A DNA stretch of 6,419 bases. Source: Euryarchaeota archaeon UBA486. GTDB taxonomy: Archaea; Thermoplasmatota; Poseidoniia; Poseidoniales; Poseidoniaceae. Shown one piece after another: positions 1-5,928 of this stretch. The DNA lies in the NCBI GenBank assembly GCA_002497765.1, contig DAET01000034.1, positions 23,494 through 29,912 of the forward strand, given 5' to 3'. Within the stretch, counting starts at the first letter, position 1. The number at the start of each line of letters is the position of its first letter. Under the pieces are notes generated by a model, which was not told the origin of the DNA, made no database searches, and was given only the letters and a program-made list of their open reading frames with translations. A program made the translations under genes and the position numbers.

Positions 1-2157
1 GCGGTGGGTATGGCGACTCGCATCCCGCCTCACAACCTCACGGAAGTAGCGGGTGCTGTGAATTTGCACGTTGACACCATCCTCGAGACGGGGTCGAATG
101 AGAAGCCATCCATCTCTATAGAAGAATACATGCAGCACGTGAAAGGCCCCGACTTCCCCACCGGCGCCTCCATCCATGGCATCGATGGCATCGCTGACAT
201 GTACGCCACCGGAAAAGGCCGATTCCACGTTCGAGCCAAGTGCGAGGTGTTTGACGATGAGAGGGGTAAACGCATCGTGGTCCACGAGATTCCCTACCAG
301 GTCAAGAAAGCCGATATGCTCGTTCAGATTGCTGATTTGGTCAACAAGGAAGTCGTCATTGGCATCCGTGACATCCGCGATGAATCCTCCAAAGAAGGTA
401 TCCGCGTGGTCATCGAGGTCAAAAACAACGCCGATCCTCACGCCGTGCTCAATCAGCTGTTCAAATCCAGTCGGCTCCAAGAGTCCTACTCTGCTAACAT
501 GATGGGCATTCTTGACGGACGCCCGGTGCTGCTCAATCTCTCGACGATGATTCACACCTATGTGTCTCACCGAGAAGCCGTGATTGAGCGCCGTGCTGCG
601 TTTGACTTGGACAAAGCCAAAGCCCGAGCCCACATCTTGGAGGGCCTGGTCAAAGCCCAAGACCGCATTGACGACGTCGTCGCTGTTGGTAAGGCGAGTT
701 CCAGCCGCGAGCAGTTCGAGAACGTGCTCCGAGGCGAGGAAACGATGGCCGGCATCGACCCGTTCGATTTCAGCGAAGCGCAGGCCAAGGCCATTGCTGA
801 ACGCCGGTTGTACCAGCTGAGCCGGCTCGATGTCACCAAGGTTCAAGACGAGCATGAGGAATTGAAGTTGGTCATTGCTGACTTGGAGGATGTCTTGGCA
901 TCTCGGCCTCGCCGTCTGACGATTTTGAAGGATGAATTGGCCGAACTCGTGGACCGACATGGGGACGAGCGACGTTCGTTCATTGACCCCATGCCGCTGT
1001 CCATGGACCGTGAGGACCTCATCGAAGAGCGAGCCATTGTGATCACCTTGAGCGAGGACAACTACATTCGCCACACGCCGGTTGAGACCTTCCGCACACA
1101 GAACCGTGGCGGCCGTGGACTCAAGGGCGTGACCACCAAGAGCGAGGACACCCCTCAACTCATCACGGCCTGCTTCAGCAAAGACCGCCTCCTGATTTTC
1201 ACCGATCAGGGTCGCGTGTACGGCTTGAAAGCCTGGGAGACGCCGCTGGGCAGCCGCCAATCTCGCGGCAGCCACATTCGCAACCTGCTCGAAAGCCTGC
1301 GAGAAGACGAGAACATCGTGAGCATCTTGCCTGTCTCTCGAGAATTGCTGGAGGAACCGGACAACCACTACCTCCTCTTTGCGACACGGTTGGGACTCAT
1401 CAAGAAGACCGCGCTCTCCGAGTATGTTCGCATCAACCGAAACGGAAAATACGCTCTCCGATTCAAGATTGAAGGTGATTCGCTGGTTAACGTGCGCTCT
1501 GCTACCAACGAGCACGACATTGTGATGATCTCAACCACCGGCTACGCCTCGAGGTTCAACTGCGGTGCGATTCGGGCCTCTGGACGAGTCTCTGGCGGTG
1601 TTTACGGCATCAAGGTCGGCGACCGAAAAGGGTCCGGCGGTGGTGTGGTCGCTGGTATGGTCGCCATGCTGAGTTCGGACGAATACATTCTCACCATCTC
1701 CAAGTACGGCATGGCGAAGCGAAGTCGTCTGGGTACAGCCGAGAAGATTCACGACACGGACGCAGCGGGCGAGCACAAGTTTGAGGACGACGGCTCGCCG
1801 AAGATGGTGACCGACGGCTATCGGCGTACCAAACCCGGGGCGAAGGGCGTGCGAACAATGAAACTCGACGAGGAGCACCAGGACACCATCATCAGCGTTC
1901 GAACCATCCCCGACATCGACGACCACCTGTTTTTGTTGACGAAATCGGGCATGATGATTCGCATCCGAGTTTCAGACACCAAAGAAACCAGCGGAAAATC
2001 CACCCGAGGCACACGCGTCATGGAATTGCGAGACAAGCAAAAGGGCGGGTTCACCGACGAGATCATCTTCTCGTCCCGTGTTTCTGCATCACTTCTCGAT
2101 GTCGACGATGAAGAAGAAGCGGGCGAAGCATCACCTCACCTCGGCGAAGAGGAATGA
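1..2157 (+). CDS. gyrA: DNA gyrase subunit A, C-terminal portion (5' end outside window)
   Basis: GyrA cuts and rejoins DNA in the A2B2 gyrase, which uses ATP to introduce negative supercoils. The frame is open from base 1 and starts inside the conserved AVGMATRIPPHNL segment, equivalent to about residue 167 of E. coli GyrA, so the active-site tyrosine and quinolone-resistance region lie upstream. The isoleucine that wedges into bent DNA is kept (codon at 22-24). Next come the tower and coiled-coil region (HREAVIERR, AHILEGL), a GyrA box reading QNRGGRG at 1099-1119, the six-bladed DNA-wrapping domain, and an acidic tail (DVDDEEEAGE, then GEEE). The GyrA box and acidic tail favour GyrA over ParC. 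Estimated full length is about 884 residues against 875 in E. coli. Odd features are the non-consensus box, an IAERRLYQLSRLD segment where bacterial GyrA usually has ILDLRLQKLTGLE, and an extra acidic loop of about 25 residues at roughly 1744-1824. It ends in TGA. Confidence 0.96.
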   Translation, partial: AVGMATRIPPHNLTEVAGAVNLHVDTILETGSNEKPSISIEEYMQHVKGPDFPTGASIHGIDGIADMYATGKGRFHVRAKCEVFDDERGKRIVVHEIPYQVKKADMLVQIADLVNKEVVIGIRDIRDESSKEGIRVVIEVKNNADPHAVLNQLFKSSRLQESYSANMMGILDGRPVLLNLSTMIHTYVSHREAVIERRAAFDLDKAKARAHILEGLVKAQDRIDDVVAVGKASSSREQFENVLRGEETMAGIDPFDFSEAQAKAIAERRLYQLSRLDVTKVQDEHEELKLVIADLEDVLASRPRRLTILKDELAELVDRHGDERRSFIDPMPLSMDREDLIEERAIVITLSEDNYIRHTPVETFRTQNRGGRGLKGVTTKSEDTPQLITACFSKDRLLIFTDQGRVYGLKAWETPLGSRQSRGSHIRNLLESLREDENIVSILPVSRELLEEPDNHYLLFATRLGLIKKTALSEYVRINRNGKYALRFKIEGDSLVNVRSATNEHDIVMISTTGYASRFNCGAIRASGRVSGGVYGIKVGDRKGSGGGVVAGMVAMLSSDEYILTISKYGMAKRSRLGTAEKIHDTDAAGEHKFEDDGSPKMVTDGYRRTKPGAKGVRTMKLDEEHQDTIISVRTIPDIDDHLFLLTKSGMMIRIRVSDTKETSGKSTRGTRVMELRDKQKGGFTDEIIFSSRVSASLLDVDDEEEAGEASPHLGEEE

Positions 2158-2265
2158 TGCATCCCTCATCTGCGGTATTGGGCGGCAACGCAAGCGAGCG
2201 ACGCATTCAAACGGGATGCCGATGTCTTCGGCCCGCAAGGGGCCTTCCCTCCTGCGGTGAGATTG
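2158..2265. other. Intergenic spacer between gyrA and the IPMS-like gene
   Basis: This 108-base spacer separates two plus-strand genes. It contains one short GC-rich inverted repeat at 2230-2244 (GGCCC, loop GCAAG, GGGCC). The repeat is followed by a pyrimidine stretch rather than a clean T run, so it is at best a weak terminator or structured leader. I see no convincing archaeal TATA box or bacterial -35/-10 pair. The last bases hold the ribosome binding site of the next gene. The spacer is long enough for a separate promoter, but none can be demonstrated. Confidence 0.5.
2256..2261 (+). promoter_or_regulatory. Ribosome binding site (GGTGAG) that decides the start of the IPMS-like gene
   Basis: GGTGAG matches the GGTGA core of the Shine-Dalgarno consensus and lies 4 bases before the ATG at 2266. 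The in-frame GTG at 2257, which would give a slightly longer protein, falls inside this motif and is therefore unlikely to be the true start. Confidence 0.6.
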
Positions 2266-3522
2266 ATGGACGAGCGTTCTTTGATTTACGATTGGAACAC
2301 GGTGGAGTACGACTTCAAACGTGATGCGAACAACCATCCTCACGGGGTATGGTTTGATGATGAAACCTTGCGCGACGGGCTTCAGAGCCCTAGCGCCCGT
2401 AACCCCACCATCGAGCAAAAGATCGAGCTTCTCGGCTACATGGAGCAACTCGGTTTGCAAAAGGTCGACCTCGGCCTGCCAGGGGCTGGCCCGTTCCACC
2501 GCAACCACATTGATGCCATGCTCACCCACATCCGGGAAAACGACTACGCCATTCGCCCGGGTGCGGCTGTTCGAACCTTGATGGGAGATATCGAACCGCT
2601 GGTGGAGATGCAGGCCAAGCACGAAATGGAAATCCAAGCCTCCGCCTTCCTGGGCACCAGCCCCATCCGTCAGTACACCGAAGGCTGGACGATGGAGAAA
2701 CTCATGACCACGATGGAAAAGGCCGTCTCCTATGCCGTCGAAAACGACGTCCCCGTGATGTTTGTCACCGAGGACACCACACGGTCCAATCCCGAGGATG
2801 TCAAGATGATCTATCAGCGTGCCATGGAACTTGGTGTGCGTCGCCTTTGCGTTTGTGATACCTGCGGTCATGTCACGCCCAACGGCGTCAAGAAACTCCT
2901 CGCCTTCATCGACGAGGAGGTCATCAAGGACGCAGGTTACCAGCGCCGGGACATCGAAGTCAATTGGCACGGCCATCAAGACCGCGGTCTGGGCGTGGCC
3001 AACAACATCGCTGCCGTGGAAGCCGGCGCCGATGTGATTCACGGCACGGCCCTTGGCGTCGGAGAGCGAGCCGGGAACGCCCCGCTCGACCAGACCTTGG
3101 TCAATTTGAAGCTCATGGGCGTCATTGACAACGACTTGACGTTGCTGGACACCTACATGCAGAAGGCCAACGAATACATCGAGGTCCCGCTGCCACGAAA
3201 CTACCCTGTCTTCGGTGAAGATGCATTTGAAACCGGTACCGGCGTGCACGCTTCAGCCGTCATCAAGGCCATGCGAAAGGGTGACAACTGGCTCGCTGAC
3301 CGTGTGTACTCCGGTGTTCCTGCCGGTGATTTCGGTTTGAAGCAGGTCATCCGAATCGGGCACATGTCCGGTCGTTCGAACATCATTTGGTGGTTGGAAC
3401 AAGAGGGCATTGAACCTCAGGACGACTTGGTCGCTCACCTGTTTGAGGTGGCCAAGAGCCAGAAGCGAAACATGCTCGACGAGGAAATTCACGCAGCGGT
3501 CGCAGCGTTCAGTACCTCTTGA
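2266..3522 (+). CDS. 2-isopropylmalate synthase-like DRE-TIM metallolyase, without regulatory domain
   Basis: The family condenses acetyl-CoA with a 2-oxo acid in a TIM barrel using a divalent metal; members include 2-isopropylmalate, homocitrate and citramalate synthases. The 418-residue protein shows DETLRDGLQ (residues 32-40, R36 and D37 as catalytic and metal residues), CDTCGH (197-202), WHGHQDRGLG (234-243, metal ligands H235 and H237), GVGERAGN (264-271, ligand N271) and GTGVHASAVIKA (324-335, with H328 where the subdomain histidine sits). GERAGN points to the synthase branch rather than HMG-CoA lyase. It stops about where the catalytic and subdomain part of LeuA ends, so the LeuA dimer domain that binds leucine is absent. 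Oddities are one extra residue between the first motif and its lysine (K52), and Q238 where Asn or Asp is usual. Substrate cannot be assigned: leucine synthesis, homocitrate and citramalate are all possible. ATG at 2266 is chosen over GTG at 2257 because of the ribosome binding site. Confidence 0.88.
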   Translation: MDERSLIYDWNTVEYDFKRDANNHPHGVWFDDETLRDGLQSPSARNPTIEQKIELLGYMEQLGLQKVDLGLPGAGPFHRNHIDAMLTHIRENDYAIRPGAAVRTLMGDIEPLVEMQAKHEMEIQASAFLGTSPIRQYTEGWTMEKLMTTMEKAVSYAVENDVPVMFVTEDTTRSNPEDVKMIYQRAMELGVRRLCVCDTCGHVTPNGVKKLLAFIDEEVIKDAGYQRRDIEVNWHGHQDRGLGVANNIAAVEAGADVIHGTALGVGERAGNAPLDQTLVNLKLMGVIDNDLTLLDTYMQKANEYIEVPLPRNYPVFGEDAFETGTGVHASAVIKAMRKGDNWLADRVYSGVPAGDFGLKQVIRIGHMSGRSNIIWWLEQEGIEPQDDLVAHLFEVAKSQKRNMLDEEIHAAVAAFSTS

Positions 3523-4836
3523 TCAGGCGGCTTCCTCTTCGAAGTCCTTTTCTTCGCTCGTGGGTTTGGAGCCGATCCATTCAGAGTCCACTTCGCCACC
3601 ACTCCACTCGCCATCGAGTGAAATTTCGTTGATTTCGTGCTCTTCTCTCCACACCTTCTCCTCAAGACTTCCATTGACAATAAACTGCCCGTTCTCATCG
3701 ATTTGTTCCTCAAGCAGGCGAAAATGTTTGGAGATGGGCAAAAAATGTCCGACCGGCATTCCGGCTGCCGTAAACGGGTTCGTGGCCGCACCGATGATCA
3801 GACCGTCTTCAGGTGCGACGATGTCAACCGACATGCCTGGCGTGGCGGGGTCGGAGATGGTCGCCACGACTTCACCCTCTCGCATAACGCTCCCCGCTTG
3901 GACAAACATGTCGAGCAGTCCGCCCTCGGCGGCACGCAGCCATGTTGAGCCGCTTGCCATGATTCGGAATTTGGGCCGTTGAGGGTTGCCGGGTACCATG
4001 CGCATCGAACGCAGGGCGTTCATGACACCGTGGACGGCCACCTTGACTGAGAGGTCGCCCAGCGAATCAGCTCCGCCGCCTTCGTAAGTGACCACCGGGA
4101 TGTCTGCGGCGTTGCCTGTACGGCGCAACGTCCCTTTGGAGGGGACCGAGTCAAGGATGATTTCAATGCCGAAGGATTTGGCGAGTAAGTAGGAACTTGT
4201 ATGGGTGAGGTCGCAACGAACCTGCGGCATGTTCCGTCGTCCTTTGGCCGCGCTGTGGAGGTCGATGATGGCGTCGCTATCCTCGACCAGGTGCGTCCAG
4301 ACTTGGTGGGCGACTCGCCGTGTTGTCGATCCACCCGGGTCGCCCGGAAATTGTCGGTTGAGGTCCCTTCCGTCCGGGAAGTACCTCGATTTCATGCGGT
4401 AGCCGGGGAGGTTCACAATGGGGACGATGCGCAGCGTGCCGGCGAGGCTCTTGGGGTCGAGGGGCTTTCCCTCATCCGTGAACGCATTGCTCAGAAGGTG
4501 GGTGCAAGCGGAGGGGCCGGTCAATTCGTCGCCGTGAATGCCGCCAATGACCGTGATGCAAGGACCCGGTCTTGAACCGTGAATGATGGTCACCGGGATG
4601 GGCCACGCATCACCAAGGCTGACGTTGAGCAAAGGAAGGTGTACGGTTCGAAGTGTCCCTGGTTTGATGCGCTTTCGGTTGAACCGGATATCGCCCCATT
4701 CGGAGGTCCGGTCCCATTCAGGTCGGTCTTCGGTTTGATGTTCCTTCATGGCCTCTTCGATGGCCATTCGTCGTCGTTTGGGGAGTTCATGTGCGACGCG
4801 CACCTTGCGGACGGTTTTCTTCTTCCGCCCGCTCAT
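3523..4836 (-). CDS. Succinylglutamate desuccinylase/aspartoacylase-family zinc hydrolase
   Basis: The AstE/AspA branch of the M14-like zinc hydrolases removes acyl groups from N-acylated amino acids or related amides in the cytoplasm. The 437-residue protein has GGIHGDELTG (98-107; zinc ligands H101 and E104), GRDLNRQFPG (156-165; likely substrate-binding arginines), DLHSA (192-196; third ligand H194) and YEGGGA (251-256; catalytic E252). Residues from about 293 to 370 resemble the beta-rich C-terminal domain, with alternating short strands and APEDG at 341-345. No signal peptide is visible. The N-terminus is extremely basic (11 Lys/Arg in the first 23 residues), and the last 63 residues carry 21 Asp/Glu, both beyond the usual core. 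ATG at 4836 has no clear Shine-Dalgarno; M24 (4767) is an alternative start but has none either. The gene converges with the IPMS-like gene and diverges from the thioesterase, so it is probably transcribed alone. The exact substrate is unknown. Confidence 0.88.
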   Translation of the reverse strand: MSGRKKKTVRKVRVAHELPKRRRMAIEEAMKEHQTEDRPEWDRTSEWGDIRFNRKRIKPGTLRTVHLPLLNVSLGDAWPIPVTIIHGSRPGPCITVIGGIHGDELTGPSACTHLLSNAFTDEGKPLDPKSLAGTLRIVPIVNLPGYRMKSRYFPDGRDLNRQFPGDPGGSTTRRVAHQVWTHLVEDSDAIIDLHSAAKGRRNMPQVRCDLTHTSSYLLAKSFGIEIILDSVPSKGTLRRTGNAADIPVVTYEGGGADSLGDLSVKVAVHGVMNALRSMRMVPGNPQRPKFRIMASGSTWLRAAEGGLLDMFVQAGSVMREGEVVATISDPATPGMSVDIVAPEDGLIIGAATNPFTAAGMPVGHFLPISKHFRLLEEQIDENGQFIVNGSLEEKVWREEHEINEISLDGEWSGGEVDSEWIGSKPTSEEKDFEEEAA

Positions 4837-4893
4837 GCGTTTCGCACGACCCTGCCCGTCATCAACGCTCCGTTTTTACCTGAAGGAAGAACC
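4837..4893. promoter_or_regulatory. Divergent intergenic region, probable location of two promoters
   Basis: This 57-base gap separates the start codons of the minus-strand deacylase and the plus-strand thioesterase, so any gene-proximal promoters for both must lie here or just inside the coding ends. It has one short T run followed by A at 4873-4878. Read on the minus strand this is TAAAAA about 37 bases before the deacylase ATG, a plausible but weak TATA-like position. On the plus strand the same run is only about 16 bases before the thioesterase ATG, too close for a promoter element of a leadered transcript. Location is inferred from gene orientation; the elements are not proven. Confidence 0.35.
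4882..4887 (+). promoter_or_regulatory. Ribosome binding site (GAAGGA) of the thioesterase gene
   Basis: GAAGGA lies 6 bases before the ATG at 4894. It decides the start: the reading frame is open for another 105 codons upstream, but that stretch overlaps the deacylase gene on the other strand and has no family similarity. Confidence 0.65.
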
Positions 4894-5388
4894 ATGAATC
4901 GTGTCGTCAGTCATCCGCCCATGAGCGAACTCGGCGTGCAACGAACGTATGCTCCCACCTCGATTTGTTTTGGCTGCGGTCCGGCCAACGAACATGGCCT
5001 GCAGATTGACTCCTTCCGAACAGCGGACGGCCTGACCATGGAATTCGTTCCAGCCGATCACCACCAGGCTTTTCCTGGCATGGTCAACGGCGGCATCATT
5101 GGAACACTCCTGGACTGCCACGGGAACTGGGCTGCTGCCATTGCGCTCATGGATGCACAGGGTCTTGATGAACCACCTTGCACCGTAACCGCTACCTACG
5201 ATGTTCAACTTCGGCGCCCTACGCCTCACGGTGCGACCTTGACGGTAAATGCAACGCCAACCGAGGTGCTGGACGACAGGGTTCGGGTCGCGCTGACCTT
5301 GGAGGCTGAGGGCAAGGTCTGTGCCACAGGGAGCGGCCTCTTCGTGGCCGTGAAGGAAGGGCACCCCGCCTATCATCGATGGTCTTGA
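4894..5388 (+). CDS. Hotdog-fold (PaaI-like) acyl-CoA thioesterase family protein
   Basis: Hotdog thioesterases hydrolyse acyl-CoA or related thioesters as dimers or tetramers in the cytoplasm. The 164-residue protein has the N-terminal CFGCGPANEHGL motif (residues 25-36) found in many PaaI-like thioesterases, then FPGMVNGGIIGTLLDCHG (60-77), which is the start of the central hotdog helix with the conserved acidic residue D74, followed by beta strands around VTATYDVQLRRP (98-109), GATLTVNATPTEV (113-125) and VCATGSGLFVAV (142-153). The commonly seen VHGG is VNGG here (N65), so catalytic activity or chemistry may differ from the classic type, though I believe VNGG variants are not rare. The length is typical of a single hotdog domain. 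It is the first gene of a likely three-gene operon; its stop is 9 bases before the next start. The substrate cannot be deduced. Confidence 0.85.
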   Translation: MNRVVSHPPMSELGVQRTYAPTSICFGCGPANEHGLQIDSFRTADGLTMEFVPADHHQAFPGMVNGGIIGTLLDCHGNWAAAIALMDAQGLDEPPCTVTATYDVQLRRPTPHGATLTVNATPTEVLDDRVRVALTLEAEGKVCATGSGLFVAVKEGHPAYHRWS

Positions 5389-5390
5389 GG
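5386..5390 (+). promoter_or_regulatory. Ribosome binding site (TGAGG) of the SprT-like gene, overlapping the upstream stop
   Basis: TGAGG includes the TGA stop codon of the thioesterase and lies 7 bases before the ATG at 5398. The arrangement suggests translation of the second gene from the same transcript as the first. Confidence 0.5.
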
Positions 5391-5397
5391 CCGTGGC

Positions 5398-5928
5398 ATG
5401 CCTCGACCATCGGCTCAGCAACAGCATGAACTGGATGCGCTGCAGGTGGAGGTGCTGGCCGAGATGACGGCCATCGGAATGCTGGACGAGGACGGTCGCA
5501 GACGTTTGGACGCTGTTCCGCTGGGTGTTTTACGGTCGAACGCCACGCAACGCCACGGCGTGACGCGCTGGAGCGGGGACGGACAAGGCCGTCTAATGGT
5601 CGATGTGGTCGACTTGAATCCGCATTTGCTCAACGATAACTGGCGAGACTATGCAGCCTTCGTGCTGTTCCATGAATACCTCCATGTTTTGGGTCATCGC
5701 GCTCACGACCGCACCTTCAGGGCCTTGGAAGCGCGTTGGCCTCACACGACAGCGGCGGCTCGTGGAAAAGCGTTCACGCACGCAAGAAGGCTTGCGAGGG
5801 CCTCCTGGCATTGGGTGTGTCCAACTTGCGATGAGCGCTACCCTCGGCAGCGAAAAGGCAGCGGTCGGTACATGTGCAGGCGGTGCAAAACGGTGCTCAA
5901 GGACGTGCCCAGCCGGGACATTGAATGA
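5398..5928 (+). CDS. SprT/Wss1-like zinc metalloprotease with C-terminal zinc ribbon
   Basis: SprT, Spartan and Wss1 relatives are zinc proteases; the eukaryotic members degrade proteins crosslinked to DNA. The 176-residue protein has a zincin core HEYLHVLGHRAHDRTF at residues 92-107: H92, E93 (catalytic) and H96 form HExxH, and H103 in the AHDRTF segment is the likely third zinc ligand, resembling the HGxxF and PHDxxF motifs of SprT and WLM domains. A C-terminal zinc ribbon follows, with CPTC at 141-144 and CRRC at 160-163 in a basic context, as in many SprT-like proteins, and it may contact DNA. The region from 30 to 85 probably forms the strands before the active-site helix. There is no signal peptide, so it acts in the cytoplasm. 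The start is supported by a ribosome binding site. It follows the thioesterase by 9 bases and overlaps the next gene by 4. The role in crosslink repair is inferred from the family only. Confidence 0.82.
   Translation: MPRPSAQQQHELDALQVEVLAEMTAIGMLDEDGRRRLDAVPLGVLRSNATQRHGVTRWSGDGQGRLMVDVVDLNPHLLNDNWRDYAAFVLFHEYLHVLGHRAHDRTFRALEARWPHTTAAARGKAFTHARRLARASWHWVCPTCDERYPRQRKGSGRYMCRRCKTVLKDVPSRDIE

Noticed and set aside
176..193. Perfect tandem duplication of the 9-mer ATGGCATCG
   Set aside because: It encodes the expected GyrA segment (HGIDGIADMY, like the GRRGIEEAY region of E. coli), so it is a coincidence of coding and not a repeat element.
2230..2244. Inverted repeat after gyrA as an intrinsic terminator
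   Set aside because: The stem is only 5 base pairs and is not followed by a T run; it is mentioned in the spacer entry but not called as a terminator.
2257..2265. GTG start for the IPMS-like gene
   Set aside because: The GTG is part of the GGTGAG ribosome binding site, and ATG at 2266 is correctly spaced from it.
2131..3249. Long open frame of 372 codons on the minus strand opposite the IPMS-like gene
   Set aside because: It lies antisense to a gene with clear family motifs, has no recognisable domain, and is explained by the codon bias of the real gene.
4579..4893. In-frame upstream extension of the thioesterase
   Set aside because: It overlaps the conserved N-terminal half of the deacylase on the other strand, shows no thioesterase similarity, and the ATG at 4894 has a good ribosome binding site.
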